DNA from: Atopobiaceae bacterium
GTDB lineage: Bacteria > Actinomycetota > Coriobacteriia > Coriobacteriales > Atopobiaceae
Direction of reading: 5' to 3'
DNA length: 64,000 nucleotides
NCBI GenBank assembly: GCA_902834555.1
Contig: CADFJN010000005.1
Span: 79,998-143,997 of the forward strand
In this document: one piece after another, positions 43,781-53,594 of the stretch
How positions within the stretch are numbered: the first letter of the stretch is position 1
How the letters are laid out: every line of letters begins with the position of its first letter
Notes under the pieces: generated by a model
Seen by the model: only the letters and a program-made list of their open reading frames with translations
The model's database searches: none
What the model was told of the DNA's origin: nothing
Translations under genes and position numbers: made by a program

Positions 43781-44850
43781 AGCTTGTGAGAACCGAGGAC
43801 GCCATCGGGCACGTTCTGTGCCACGACATGACGCAGATTCTGCCCGGCGACGGCAAGGGGTCGCCGCGCTTTAAGGGGCCACGCTTCAAGAAGGGGCACG
43901 TGGTCACTGCCGAGGATGTGCCCGTGCTGCTCTCGATGGGCAAGGAGCACCTCTACGTGTGGGAGGCCGGTCCCGGCATGCTGCACGAGGACGACGCGGC
44001 GCGGCGCCTGGCGGCGCTCTGCCTTGGGCGGGGATGCGTTGCCGCCGGAGAGCCCCGCGAGGGCAAGATCGGCATCAAGGCGGAGCATGACGGCGTGTTT
44101 CTCGTCGATTCCGAGCGCCTGCTCGCCGTGAACGACTGCGAGGAGGTCATGGTGGCCACCCGCAAGGGAGGCTTTGCCGTTTCCGCGGGCGACGACCTTG
44201 CCGGCACGCGCGTGATCCCGCTCGTGGTGAAGGAGTCCGTGGTCGAGGCGGCGGAGCACGCTGCGGATGTCGAGAAGAACGGGCCGCTCATGCGCGTGGA
44301 GCCGTGGCGTCTTAAGACGGCGGCCATTATCGCTACCGGCTCCGAGGTGGCCAAGGGCCTCATCGAGGACCGCTTCACTCCCGTGGTCGAGGCCAAGCTC
44401 GCGCGCTACGGCATTGCCACCACCTGGCATGCCACGCCCGGTGACAACATGGATGCCCTGGTGGCGGCCATAAACGATGCTCGCGCTGCTGGCGTTGACA
44501 TGGTTGTGTGCACGGGTGGCATGAGCGTTGACCCCGATGACAACACCCCTGGCGCCATCAAGCGCGCAGGCGCGCGCATCGTGACCTATGGTGCGCCGGT
44601 CCTGCCGGGTGCGATGCTCCTGGTAGGCTACTTTGACGAGAAGGACGCAGCCGGCGATGCCCGCACGGTGCCCGTGGTGGGGCTTCCGGGTTGCGTCATG
44701 TACAACGCGGCCACGGTCTTTGACCTGGTGCTGCCTCGCCTTGTTGCCGGCGTGGAGGTGCAACGCCGCGACCTGGTGCAGATGGGCGAGGGCGGGCTGT
44801 GCTTGCACTGCTCGCCGTGCACCTTCCCTGTGTGCCCGTTTGGAAAGTAG
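43777..44850 (+). CDS. molybdopterin-binding protein (MoeA/CinA-like domain) with Cys-rich tail
   Basis: Residues about 185-340 are a MoCF-type molybdopterin-binding domain: TAAIIATGSEVAKGLIEDRF, DMVVCTGGMSVDPDDNTPGAI, VVGLPGCVMYNAATVFDLVLP. The N-terminal 180 residues (VRTEDAIGHVLCHDMTQI, RFKGPRFKKGHVV) match the molybdopterin-binding proteins found near selenium-dependent hydroxylases rather than full MoeA. The last residues carry CxxCxxCxxxxC (CLHCSPCTFPVCPFGK), which could bind metal or a cluster. It may insert or mature the cofactor of the hydroxylase at 54.2 kb; this is inference. Confidence 0.75.
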   Translation: MKLVRTEDAIGHVLCHDMTQILPGDGKGSPRFKGPRFKKGHVVTAEDVPVLLSMGKEHLYVWEAGPGMLHEDDAARRLAALCLGRGCVAAGEPREGKIGIKAEHDGVFLVDSERLLAVNDCEEVMVATRKGGFAVSAGDDLAGTRVIPLVVKESVVEAAEHAADVEKNGPLMRVEPWRLKTAAIIATGSEVAKGLIEDRFTPVVEAKLARYGIATTWHATPGDNMDALVAAINDARAAGVDMVVCTGGMSVDPDDNTPGAIKRAGARIVTYGAPVLPGAMLLVGYFDEKDAAGDARTVPVVGLPGCVMYNAATVFDLVLPRLVAGVEVQRRDLVQMGEGGLCLHCSPCTFPVCPFGK

Positions 44851-44855
44851 GAGAC

Positions 44856-45395
44856 ATGAGCCCTAGTGAGACAAACAAGTCGCAGGTCACAGAAGGTGAG
44901 GCCTACACGGCAGCGGTGATTACCGTGAGTGACCGCTGCTCGCGCGGCGAGCGCGAGGATGCCTCTGGCCCCGCGCTCGCGAAGCTTCTCGGCGAGAAAG
45001 GCTACCGCGTCGTCTCTATGAGCGTGGTGCCCGACGAGCGTCCTCAGATTGAGGCCGCCATCCGCGAGGCCGCTGCTGCGGACGTGGCGCTCGTTGTCAC
45101 CACGGGCGGTACGGGCTTCTCGCCGCGAGACGTGACGCCTGAGGCTACCGCCGCCGTGTGCGAGCGCATGACGCCCGGCATCCCGGAGGCCATGCGAGCC
45201 GCTTCGATGGCCATTACGCCGCACGCTTGCCTCTCGCGCGAGGCGGCGGGCATCCTTGGGGGCACACTCGTGGTGAACCTGCCCGGCAGCCCCAAGGCTG
45301 CGTGCGAGAACATCTCTGCGGTGATTGGGCCCATCGCGCATGGGCTGCGCATCCTGCGTGGCGGGCCCGCCGACTGCGCCGCGGAGCGCCGATAG
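44856..45395 (+). CDS. molybdopterin adenylyltransferase family protein (MogA/MoaB)
   Basis: The 179-residue MoCF-domain protein has AVITVSDRCSRGEREDASGPAL at the start, VVTTGGTGFSPRDVTPEAT (nucleotide/pterin site) near residue 85 and VVNLPGSPKAACENI near 145. This size and motif set fit MoaB/MogA, which adenylate molybdopterin before Mo insertion. ATG 44856 follows AAGTAGGAG, six bases from the previous stop. It ends the Mo operon. MoaD and MoaE (MPT synthase) are not in the window. Confidence 0.87.
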   Translation: MSPSETNKSQVTEGEAYTAAVITVSDRCSRGEREDASGPALAKLLGEKGYRVVSMSVVPDERPQIEAAIREAAAADVALVVTTGGTGFSPRDVTPEATAAVCERMTPGIPEAMRAASMAITPHACLSREAAGILGGTLVVNLPGSPKAACENISAVIGPIAHGLRILRGGPADCAAERR

Positions 45396-45556
45396 CCCGC
45401 CTCCTTGGTGGCCCTTCCTTCCCTCCTCTCCTCCCTCCCCTTCTTTATCGGTATTTGTGAATTGCGATGCTCGCCAACTGGGCAAACGCAGGTCTCATTT
45501 CTCAATAACCGCTAAAGAACGGAGGGGGGAGGGAGGCAGAGACGAGAGGGGCCTAC

Positions 45557-46417
45557 TTACAGGCTCCGGACGTCTTCCCTGATGAACGTCCCCTCGTCGA
45601 GGTCGCGGAAGGCTTGCCGCAGCTCGGCAGTGCTGTTCATCACGATGGGCCCGCCCCATGCTATGGGCTCGCGCAGGGCAACAGAGCTCATGAGCAGCAC
45701 CACCGAGGGCTTCTCGTCTGTGGCGGTGATGCCCACGCGGTCCCCTTCCACAAGCTTGACCGCGGTCTTCTCGCCCAGCGGCAGGCCGCCGATGAGCGCG
45801 GGCCGCTCGAGCGTGAACGCCAGGACCGAGCGGTCCTCGCCTACGGGAATCTCGACACTGTGGCCCGCCTCCACGGTGAGCTCGTAGTAGTCAAGTGGAA
45901 GGTGGCTGCCAACAAACCCCTGGTGGGACTTGCCATTCTCGTCAACATAATGCCCGGCGAGCAGTCGCAGCACAGCGCCGTCAAGCGGCACGGACTCGAT
46001 GGCGTCGCGCTTCACGGCGTGGTAGGTGGGTTGTGCCATCTTCTCGGCAGCCGGGAGGTTAAGCCACAGCTGCACGCCAAGCAGGCGTCGTACGGCTGGA
46101 ATGGTCTCCTCGTGCTCCACACCCGAGCCGGCGCACATCCACTGCACCTCGCCCGAGGTCACGGTGTCCTCGAACCCCATGGTGTCTCGGTGGTGCATCG
46201 CGCCTTCGCGCAGGTAGCTTACGGTCTCGATGCCGCGGTGAGGGTGGAGTGGGAATCCTGCGGTGTAGTCATCCGGGTTGGTGCTGTCAAACGAATCCAG
46301 CATGAGGAAGGGGTCAAAGTCGCGTGCGGTCTGGTCACCCAGTACGCGTACGAGGCTCACTCCGGCACCGTCCTGCGTGCGGTACCCCTTAACGACGTTG
46401 GCGGCATGCCTGAGCAT
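45557..46417 (-). CDS. pirin family protein
   Basis: The 286-residue double cupin begins ANVVKGYRTQDGAGVSLVRVLG. It has the metal-binding motif GFPLHPHRGIETVSYLREGAMHHRD and MCAGSGVEHEE in the N-terminal barrel, characteristic of pirins. Some bacterial pirins cleave quercetin or modulate metabolism; the role here is unknown. It is convergent with the Mo operon and separate from the M20 gene. ATG 46417 follows AAAGGAGAAA. Confidence 0.88.
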   Translation of the reverse strand: MLRHAANVVKGYRTQDGAGVSLVRVLGDQTARDFDPFLMLDSFDSTNPDDYTAGFPLHPHRGIETVSYLREGAMHHRDTMGFEDTVTSGEVQWMCAGSGVEHEETIPAVRRLLGVQLWLNLPAAEKMAQPTYHAVKRDAIESVPLDGAVLRLLAGHYVDENGKSHQGFVGSHLPLDYYELTVEAGHSVEIPVGEDRSVLAFTLERPALIGGLPLGEKTAVKLVEGDRVGITATDEKPSVVLLMSSVALREPIAWGGPIVMNSTAELRQAFRDLDEGTFIREDVRSL

Positions 46418-46579
46418 AGGTTTCTCCTTTGATTGGCCGTGGTGTGGCTTTGGTCATCGGGGGCCTTATACCCTACTTGCACAGTAGCATTTACGAGAAC
46501 TGCGGGGGGGTGGACGTTGCAGGAGGATGGGTGCTGCAGGTGAGGCCCGCCGCCGGAATCCGTTGCCGAGAAGGGCCCG

Positions 46580-47806
46580 CTAGCCCCACAGCATATTGGC
46601 AGCCAGCCGCGAGAGCACCGTGCGAACGCGCGCAAGGTCTGCCACGGGAACGTGCTCGTTGGGCTTGTGGGCAACCTCGAGGCTGCCCGGCCCGTACGAG
46701 AGGCACGTGGGGTTCCCGCAGGTACCCGCCACGACGGCAGAGTCGGTGTAGCCGGTGAAGACATCCGTTGCCGGCGTCTCGCCCCAGGCCTCCTCGCTCG
46801 CCCGCGTGAGCGCTGCAAGCAGCGGCGACGCGGGGTCAAGCTCGATAGGCGGCCTGTCCCCGGTGCAGCGCACGTCCGCATGGGTGCCAGGCACGGCTGC
46901 CTCTGCCGCGGCGCAGGCATTGCGCACAATCTTCTCGGCATCCGAAGAGCCCGTGGGCGGCACCAGCCGCATGTCGATGGTCACGTGGCACTCGTCGGGC
47001 ACCACGTAGGGGCTGTAACCACCTTTGACCTGCCCAAACGTGACAGTTGAGCGGCCAAGTTCGGGGTGGGAGGGCAGTGCCGCAACAGACCCGCGGATCC
47101 GGCAGACGGCCTCTGCCAGGGCGGCGATGGCGTCTGCGCCGCGCCAGGGCGTGCTGGCGTGCGCGGTAACGCCGTGCATGTCGATGACGTACCAGGTGCG
47201 CCCCTTGTGCGAGCCACGCGCACGGCCGTCGGTGGGCTCGGTGTCGAGGACCCAGCCGATGGCACCCAGCCAGCCGGCGCGGATGGCGGCCTCCGAGCCG
47301 CGCATCTCGTCCTCCTCGTCCACGGTGCACACAATCGCCAGCGAGCGCCCAGGCAGGCTCCCGCGCCGACCAACCTCGTCAAGCGCATCCGAAAAGGCGA
47401 GAAGCGCGCAGGCCAGGCCACCCTTCATGTCGCACGAGCCGCGGCCATAGAGCTCGCCATCGCGCAGAACGGGCGAGAAGGCCGGCGTGTCCTCGCTCCA
47501 GCCGGAGCCCACGCGCACGGTGTCCATGTGGCAGAGAAGGGTGAGGTCAGCAGGACCGGCAGAGGCGTCGCTCGTTCCTTCCGCGGGAATGAGTGCCCTC
47601 AGGCAGTGGCGTCCTGGCAGCGCCTCGAGCTCTTCGATTTGTATGGACCCGGCAAGGCTGCCGGCGCGCTTGCGACGTTCCTCGAGCCACGTGTGCACAA
47701 AGTCCTCGATGTGGCCCTCAAAGGCACCGGGGTCTGTGCTCTCTATGCCCACGAGCCGTGACGTGAGCCCTGTTGCCTCGTCGTCAGTGCGGCACTCGTT
47801 GGACAT
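46580..47806 (-). CDS. M20-family metallopeptidase/deacylase
   Basis: The 408-residue ArgE/DapE-type hydrolase has CHMDTV near residue 93, GRGSCDMKGGLACALL (bridging Asp), VCTVDEEDEM (catalytic Glu pair), LDTEPTD and AHKPNEHV near the end, together the dinuclear zinc ligands. The dimerisation lid runs from MHGVTAHAST. The substrate is not clear; amino-acid N-acyl or carbamoyl derivatives are the family norm. It overlaps no gene but starts 4 bases after the YheO-like regulator stops, so the regulator and peptidase form one operon. ATG 47806 with AAGGAG. Confidence 0.85.
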   Translation of the reverse strand: MSNECRTDDEATGLTSRLVGIESTDPGAFEGHIEDFVHTWLEERRKRAGSLAGSIQIEELEALPGRHCLRALIPAEGTSDASAGPADLTLLCHMDTVRVGSGWSEDTPAFSPVLRDGELYGRGSCDMKGGLACALLAFSDALDEVGRRGSLPGRSLAIVCTVDEEDEMRGSEAAIRAGWLGAIGWVLDTEPTDGRARGSHKGRTWYVIDMHGVTAHASTPWRGADAIAALAEAVCRIRGSVAALPSHPELGRSTVTFGQVKGGYSPYVVPDECHVTIDMRLVPPTGSSDAEKIVRNACAAAEAAVPGTHADVRCTGDRPPIELDPASPLLAALTRASEEAWGETPATDVFTGYTDSAVVAGTCGNPTCLSYGPGSLEVAHKPNEHVPVADLARVRTVLSRLAANMLWG

Positions 47807-47810
47807 GCGC

Positions 47811-48461
47811 CTACTCCTTCTTCTGTGCTTTGGCTTCGTCCATGTAGCTGTACAGCGTGTACTTCGAGATGCCAAAGTAGTTGCAGACCTTCTGGCCGGC
47901 CTTGGTGATGAGGAAGGCGCCGGAGTTGTTGAGGAAGCCTATTGCCCTGACTTTGTCTTCCCTGGTCATGAGTGCCACCGGCTTACCCACCAGCCGCACG
48001 CTCTGGTCGATGAGCTCGTCGAGGAGGTCATTCACGTTGTGGGGAATAACCTCCGGCTCGTCTGTAGCGGGGCTGGCAAGCGCGGTGAAGTCCTTGAGCA
48101 TGTTCTGCAGCGCCATGATGGGCGTGGAGTCATAGTTGATGGCGAAGATCGCCACGGGCTTGCCCGTCTCGTCGCGGAAGAAGACCGTGCTTGAGCGCAG
48201 CTCGCGACCGTCCTCGGTGCGCGTGTGGTAGGCAAAGTGGTCCTGGAGCTTGTCTGGGTCTGAGCTCAGGGCCTTAAGCACCACGTTGGAGGGGCCATCG
48301 CCGAGCTTTCTGCCAGAGACCTGGCCGTTCTCTATCGCGACGATGGTGCTGTCCGGATCCTCAGACTCCAGGTCGTGGACGACGACCTCGCAGTTGCTGC
48401 CAAACTGTGCGGCAATACCCTTTGCAAGGCGAGAGAGAAACTCGACCTCGGACTTCTTCAT
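47811..48461 (-). CDS. YheO/DauR-like transcriptional regulator
   Basis: The 216-residue protein has an N-terminal YheO-like PAS domain (CEVVVHDLESEDPDSTIVAIENG near residue 24, here given in part as CEVVVHDLESEDPD) and a C-terminal helix-turn-helix (FLNNSGAFLITKAGQKVCNYFGISKYTLYSYMDEA, key helix ISKYTLYSYM). DauR-type regulators control amino acid or purine-associated catabolic genes. It is divergent from ssnA across a 670-base gap and co-oriented with the M20 gene, so it is a candidate regulator for both. Confidence 0.82.
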   Translation of the reverse strand: MKKSEVEFLSRLAKGIAAQFGSNCEVVVHDLESEDPDSTIVAIENGQVSGRKLGDGPSNVVLKALSSDPDKLQDHFAYHTRTEDGRELRSSTVFFRDETGKPVAIFAINYDSTPIMALQNMLKDFTALASPATDEPEVIPHNVNDLLDELIDQSVRLVGKPVALMTREDKVRAIGFLNNSGAFLITKAGQKVCNYFGISKYTLYSYMDEAKAQKKE

Positions 48462-49130
48462 GATTCCTCGATCCCTTTCTGGCGGGCCCGCTCAGTCGAG
48501 GCGCATGAGTTTCTAGCGCACGGGCGCGGGCTGCATGGCGCAGTTTTCTACATGGGCGGGGAAGCCAACAGTTAAGAAATACTAGCACCACGAGGGGCTT
48601 ATTGAATGTAAGGGAACGCCTGTTTCAACGTAAACGCTTATGAACATGACATGGTGTTGTCCAAGAGCGGCATCATAGCGTCTGTCCGTTCAACGACACC
48701 ATGTGCTCTTTTGCCGTTGGACCATAAACAATTCCCAGTTCATTGGTATTGTTTCCTCACAAGGGCGTGCTTATTTGGGTGGCCGGCGCGTCTACGTTAG
48801 ATTTCTCAAAATATAACGTTACCGTCCACACCGGCAATCGACCGTACGCCGATGTTCTCCAGACTGCGACGAGCAGGACGCCAATTTGAAGCAAAATATT
48901 TGTTAGGTTGTATTACAAGTAGTGCGAAGATTCGCCAATACGGTGATTTGCAGGGAGAGGCCAACGGGGAAGGACCTTGTACCTGCGCTTCGTTTGCAGT
49001 TGGGTAGTCGGGTGCCCATGCGGCGCAATAGCGTTCGCGCAACGCCCGGCCGTCGCGGCATGAGAGGGTCGCGATGAACACAGGTTGGGCCGTAGCTGAT
49101 CTGCGGCATGTAGCAAGGAGGAGAGGTCCT
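48462..49130. other. AT-rich intergenic region upstream of the purine operon
   Basis: The 669 bases hold no convincing gene. It is clearly AT-richer than its surroundings. A 9-bp inverted repeat (ACATGGTGT near 48649, ACACCATGT near 48699) with about 40 bp between arms is the best candidate regulatory site. TTGAAG near 48886 and TATTAC near 48911 could be a weak promoter (19-bp spacing) giving a leader of about 200 bases before ssnA. I saw no match to a purine riboswitch core. Confidence 0.4.
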
Positions 49131-50483
49131 ATGCTACTTGTTGGAAACGGTCGGGTCGTAACCAGGGACCCCCAGATGCCCTTCATCGAGGACGGTGCCG
49201 TTGTCATCGACCACGACAAGATCGTGGCAGTTGGCACGCGTGCCGAGATGGACGCCGCCTACCCCACGGCAGAGTTCATCGATGCCCACGGCGGCCTTAT
49301 CATGCCCGGTCTTATCAACTGCCACACCCACATCTACTCCGGTCTGGCGCGCGGCCTTGCCATCAAGGGCTGCAACCCCACCAACTTCCTCGAGAACCTC
49401 GAGCAGCAGTGGTGGAACATCGACCGTCACCTCACGCTCGATGGCACGCGTGCCTGCGCGTACGTGACCATGATGGAGTCGTTCCGCAATGGCGTGACCA
49501 CCATCTTCGATCACCACGCAAGCTTCCGCGAGATCCCCGGCTCCCTCTTTGCCATCAAGGACGTGGCGCAGGAGATGGGCATGCGTGCCTGCCTGTGCTA
49601 TGAGGTCTCTGACCGTGACGGCAAGGAGAAGCTCGATCAGTCCATCCAGGAGAACGCCGACTTTGCCCGCTGGGCGGCCAGCCAGGACGATATGATTGCC
49701 GCCATGTTCGGCGGGCACGCCCTCTTCACGCTGCCGGACGAGGCGCTCGACCGCATGGTCGAGGCGAACAACGGCCTCACCGGCTTCCACATCCACGTGT
49801 GCGAGGGCATGAACGACGTCTACGACTCGGCCCAGAAGCACGGCTGCACGTCGATTCACCGCCTCCTCGACCACGGAATCCTGGGCGAGAAGACCATGCT
49901 CGGTCACTGCATCCACATCACCCCCGCCGACATGGACGTTGTTGCCGAGACCCACACCAAGATCGTCAACAACCCGCAGTCCAATGCAAACAACGCCGTG
50001 GGCACTGCCCCGGTGCTCGAGTTCTTCAAGCGTGGCATCACCGTGACCATGGGTACTGACGCCTACACCCACGACATGCTGCAGTCCCTCAAGGCCTTCG
50101 TGCCCCTGCAGCGCCTCAACTCCGCGCTGCCCAACGTGGCCTGGGGCGAGGCCATGACCATGCTCTTCAAGAACAACGCCGAGGTAGCCAACATGTACTT
50201 TGCCTCCAAGCCGCAGGGCAAGCCCCTGGGCGTGCTTGCGCCCGGTGCCGCCGCGGACGTCGCCGTGTTTGACTATCCGGCGCCCACGCCCATTGGCGCG
50301 GAGAACATCGACGGCCACATCCTCTTTGGTGTCGAGGGCCACGACTGCCGTACCACCATCGTGAACGGCCGCGTGGTCTACCGTGACCGTGAGTTCACGG
50401 ACATTGACAAGGATAGGATTGATGCCTTTGTGCTCGACCAGTCCAAGAAGCTCTGGGGAGAGCTCAACGACTGCGAGTACTAG
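49131..50483 (+). CDS. ssnA: SsnA-type putative aminohydrolase
   Basis: The 450-residue amidohydrolase has the metal motif LINCHTHIYSGLARGLAIK near residue 63, FHIHVCEG near 222, the GHCIHITPADM histidine near 263 and the TMGTDAYTHD Asp near 305. The SsnA family sits next to ygfK and xanthine dehydrogenase genes in E. coli and many anaerobes, and is thought to act on a purine-derived or related heterocycle; its exact reaction is not settled. ATG 49131 follows AAGGAGGAGAGG, an unusually strong site. First gene of the purine operon. Confidence 0.88.
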   Translation: MLLVGNGRVVTRDPQMPFIEDGAVVIDHDKIVAVGTRAEMDAAYPTAEFIDAHGGLIMPGLINCHTHIYSGLARGLAIKGCNPTNFLENLEQQWWNIDRHLTLDGTRACAYVTMMESFRNGVTTIFDHHASFREIPGSLFAIKDVAQEMGMRACLCYEVSDRDGKEKLDQSIQENADFARWAASQDDMIAAMFGGHALFTLPDEALDRMVEANNGLTGFHIHVCEGMNDVYDSAQKHGCTSIHRLLDHGILGEKTMLGHCIHITPADMDVVAETHTKIVNNPQSNANNAVGTAPVLEFFKRGITVTMGTDAYTHDMLQSLKAFVPLQRLNSALPNVAWGEAMTMLFKNNAEVANMYFASKPQGKPLGVLAPGAAADVAVFDYPAPTPIGAENIDGHILFGVEGHDCRTTIVNGRVVYRDREFTDIDKDRIDAFVLDQSKKLWGELNDCEY

Positions 50484-50597
50484 GTGTCTTCCCGGCAGCG
50501 GCGCTCCAATGCCGCCGCTGCCACGACGTGCGCGGATCCCGTGGCGCCGCGCACGCCTCACGTCCCCACGGAAATGCGTTTCTGGAGAGGAATCGCA

Positions 50598-53594
50598 ATG
50601 AGCGACATCATGCGTCCCATCCCGTTCGACCAGCTCATGGACTGGATCCTTACCGAGAAGAAGACCCAGGGAACCATCTTTGGCGAGTCTCGTCTCGCCA
50701 AGCTCGGCGGCCACGCCCGTCCCATCTTTGGCGAGAAGGTCGAGTCGCCCGTTGGCCCGGCTGCCGGCCCCAACACCCAGCTCGCGCAGAACATCATCGC
50801 CGCCTACGTCACCGGCGCTCGCTTCTTCGAGCTCAAGACCGTCCAGAAGATGGACGGCGCCGAGCTCTCTGCCTGCGTGAACAAGCCCTGCATCCTTGCT
50901 GCCGACGAGGGCTACAACTGCGAGTGGTCCACCGAGCTCACCGTGCCCGGTGCCTTTGACGAGTACGTCAAGGCGTGGGTTGCCTGCAAGCTCCTTGCCC
51001 AGGAGTTTGGCTTTGGTGACCCCGATGGCTTCGTCTTCAACATGTCGGTTGGCTACGATCTCGAGGGCATCAAGGGCGAGAAGGTCGACACCTACATCAA
51101 CAACATGAAGGACGCCTCCAACACCCCTGTCTTCCAGGAGGCCATTGCGTGGGCCAAGGCCAACCTCGACCGCTTCCAGCACGTTGACGCCGCGTTTGTC
51201 GACTCCATCTCGCCGTGCGTCTCCCGCTCCGTCACCGAGTCCACGCTCCACGGCTGCCCGCCGGCCGAGATCGAGCGCATCGCGACGCACCTCATCACCG
51301 AGAAGGGCCTGAACACCTACATCAAGTGCAACCCCACGCTCCTGGGCTATGAGTACGCGCGCAAGACGCTCGACTCGCTGGGCTTCGACTACATCGTCTT
51401 CGACGAGCACCACTTCAACGAGGACCTGCAGTGGGCCGACGCCGTGCCCATGCTCAACCGCCTCATCGCCCTGGCCAAGGAGCGCGGCGTCGAGTTTGGC
51501 GTCAAGCTCACCAACACCTTCCCGGTGGACGTCACCCGCTCCGAGCTGCCCAGCGACGAGATGTACATGTCGGGCCGCTCGCTTTACCCGCTCACTGTCT
51601 CGCTTGCAAAGCGCATTGCCGACGAGTTCGACGGCAGCCTGCGCATCTCGTTCTCCGGTGGTGCGGACGCCCTCAACGTTCGCTCGCTCGTCGACGCGGG
51701 CATCTGGCCCGTCACCGTGGCAACCACGCTCCTCAAGCCCGGTGGGTACCAGCACCTTGGCCAGATTGACGAGGCCCTCGTCGGCATCGACGAGAAGCCC
51801 TTCTCGGGCGTTGATCCCGCCAAGGTTGCCGCCATCGTGGACGACGCCCTCACCAACCCGCGCTACCGCAAGCCCGTCAAGCCTACGCCCGAGCGTCACG
51901 TGGGCCACGAGCTGCCCCTCATTGACTGCTTCACGGCTCCCTGCCGCGAGGACTGCCCCATCGAGCAGGACATCCCTGGCTATCTTCGCGCCTGCGAGGA
52001 GGGCCGCTACGCCGATGCCCTCAACATCATCCTCGAGCGCAACGCGCTTCCCTTCACCACGGGTACCATCTGCCCGCACACCTGCGGAAACTCCTGCATG
52101 CGCAACTACTACGAGGAGCACGTGCACATTCGCGAGTTCAAGCTCCTGGCTGCCGAGAAGGGCCTGGCAGAGGTCCTGCCCACGCTCTCCGCGCGTGGTA
52201 GCGTGACTGGGCGCAAGGTGGCCGTCGTGGGCGCCGGCCCTGCCGGTCTTGCTGCGGCGTCGTTCCTCTCGCGCGCCGGCGTGGACGTCACCGTGTTCGA
52301 GCGCACCGGCCAGCTCGGCGGCATCGTTCGCCACGTGATTCCCGGCTTCCGCATCTCTGAAGAGGCCATCGATCACGATGTTGAGCTCTGCTCGGCATAT
52401 GGCGCCACGTTCAAGACGGGCGTCGAGGTAACCAACGCACGCGACCTTCTCGACCAGGGCTTCACCGACGTCGTGGTGGCAATTGGCGCCTGGGCGCCGG
52501 GCCGTCCGGCCCTGCGCAGCGGCGAGGCGCTTGACGCCATCGACTTCCTGCGCGACTTCAAGGAGGATCCTGCCCAGTGCAAGCTCGGCTCTGACGTGGT
52601 GGTCATCGGCGGCGGCAACACCGCCATGGACGTGGCGCGTGCCGCCAAGCGCGTGCCCGGCGTGGAGCACGTGCGCCTGGTCTACCGCCGCACCCGTCGC
52701 TACATGCCCGCCGACGAGGAGGAGCTCGTTATGGCGCTCGAGGACGGCGTGGAGTTCATGGAGCTCCTCTCGCCGGGTGACCTTGCCAATGGCACGCTGA
52801 CCTGCGAGGTCATGCGCCTTGGCGCGCCTGATGCCTCTGGCCGTCGCGCTCCCGAGCCTACGGGCGAGACCGTAAGCTTGCCCGCCACCGCTGTCATCAC
52901 TGCCGTGGGCGAGCGCATCGAGCAGGGTCTCTACCAGGCCACCGGCTGCGAGCTGGACGAGAAGGGACGTCCCGTTGTCTCGGACTCCCTCGAGACCAGC
53001 GTGCCGCATGTCTTTGCCGCCGGTGACGCCCGTCGCGGGCCTGCCACCGTGGTCAAAGCCATCGCTGACGCCATGACCGTCACAACGGCCATTGCGGGTG
53101 CTTCCTTCGACGCTAAGGGCGAGGCAAACGTCGACCCCTGCTACGAGACGCCTCTTGCGTCCCGAGGAACCCTCGAGGCTGACGTCGCGTCGCTCGTCCA
53201 CACGCGCTGCCTTGGCTGCGCCACCGTGTGCGAGACCTGCTGCGAGGTCTGCCCCAACCGCGCCAACGTTGCCATTCGCGTGCCCGGCATGCGCGAGCGC
53301 CAGATCGTTCACGTGGACGGCATGTGCAATGAGTGCGGCAACTGCGCCGTGTTCTGCCCGTACTCCGAGGGCAAGCCCTACCGCGACAAGCTCACGCTGT
53401 TCTGGAGCAAGGAGGACTTCGACGACTCCCAGAACGAGGGCTTCCTTCCCGTCGAGGGTGGCATGCTCGTGAGGCTCGACGGAACTACGGCAGTCTACGA
53501 TGTGGACGACGTCGCCTGCGGCCTTCCCGAAGCGGTCCGCGCGACCATCGTGGCCGTGCGTGACGACTACGGATACCTGCTCGCCAGGAAGTAG
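50598..53594 (+). CDS. ygfK: YgfK-type putative selenate reductase subunit / purine reductive enzyme
   Basis: The 998-residue Fe-S flavoprotein has three parts. Residues 1-430 form a dihydropyrimidine-dehydrogenase-like barrel (VESPVGPAAGPNTQLAQNII, STLHGCPPAEIERIATHL). Residues about 440-850 are a GltD-like NAD(P)H:FAD module (CREDCPIEQDIPGYLRACEEG, VAVVGAGPAGLAAASFL, VVVIGGGNTAMDVARAAK). The C-terminal part carries Cys clusters (CLGCATVCETCCEVCPNRAN; CNECGNCAVFCPYSEG). In E. coli it lies with ssnA and xdhD, and relatives are tied to anaerobic purine breakdown. It may exchange electrons between NAD(P)H and the hydroxylase. ATG 50598 with GGAGAGG. Confidence 0.88.
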   Translation: MSDIMRPIPFDQLMDWILTEKKTQGTIFGESRLAKLGGHARPIFGEKVESPVGPAAGPNTQLAQNIIAAYVTGARFFELKTVQKMDGAELSACVNKPCILAADEGYNCEWSTELTVPGAFDEYVKAWVACKLLAQEFGFGDPDGFVFNMSVGYDLEGIKGEKVDTYINNMKDASNTPVFQEAIAWAKANLDRFQHVDAAFVDSISPCVSRSVTESTLHGCPPAEIERIATHLITEKGLNTYIKCNPTLLGYEYARKTLDSLGFDYIVFDEHHFNEDLQWADAVPMLNRLIALAKERGVEFGVKLTNTFPVDVTRSELPSDEMYMSGRSLYPLTVSLAKRIADEFDGSLRISFSGGADALNVRSLVDAGIWPVTVATTLLKPGGYQHLGQIDEALVGIDEKPFSGVDPAKVAAIVDDALTNPRYRKPVKPTPERHVGHELPLIDCFTAPCREDCPIEQDIPGYLRACEEGRYADALNIILERNALPFTTGTICPHTCGNSCMRNYYEEHVHIREFKLLAAEKGLAEVLPTLSARGSVTGRKVAVVGAGPAGLAAASFLSRAGVDVTVFERTGQLGGIVRHVIPGFRISEEAIDHDVELCSAYGATFKTGVEVTNARDLLDQGFTDVVVAIGAWAPGRPALRSGEALDAIDFLRDFKEDPAQCKLGSDVVVIGGGNTAMDVARAAKRVPGVEHVRLVYRRTRRYMPADEEELVMALEDGVEFMELLSPGDLANGTLTCEVMRLGAPDASGRRAPEPTGETVSLPATAVITAVGERIEQGLYQATGCELDEKGRPVVSDSLETSVPHVFAAGDARRGPATVVKAIADAMTVTTAIAGASFDAKGEANVDPCYETPLASRGTLEADVASLVHTRCLGCATVCETCCEVCPNRANVAIRVPGMRERQIVHVDGMCNECGNCAVFCPYSEGKPYRDKLTLFWSKEDFDDSQNEGFLPVEGGMLVRLDGTTAVYDVDDVACGLPEAVRATIVAVRDDYGYLLARK

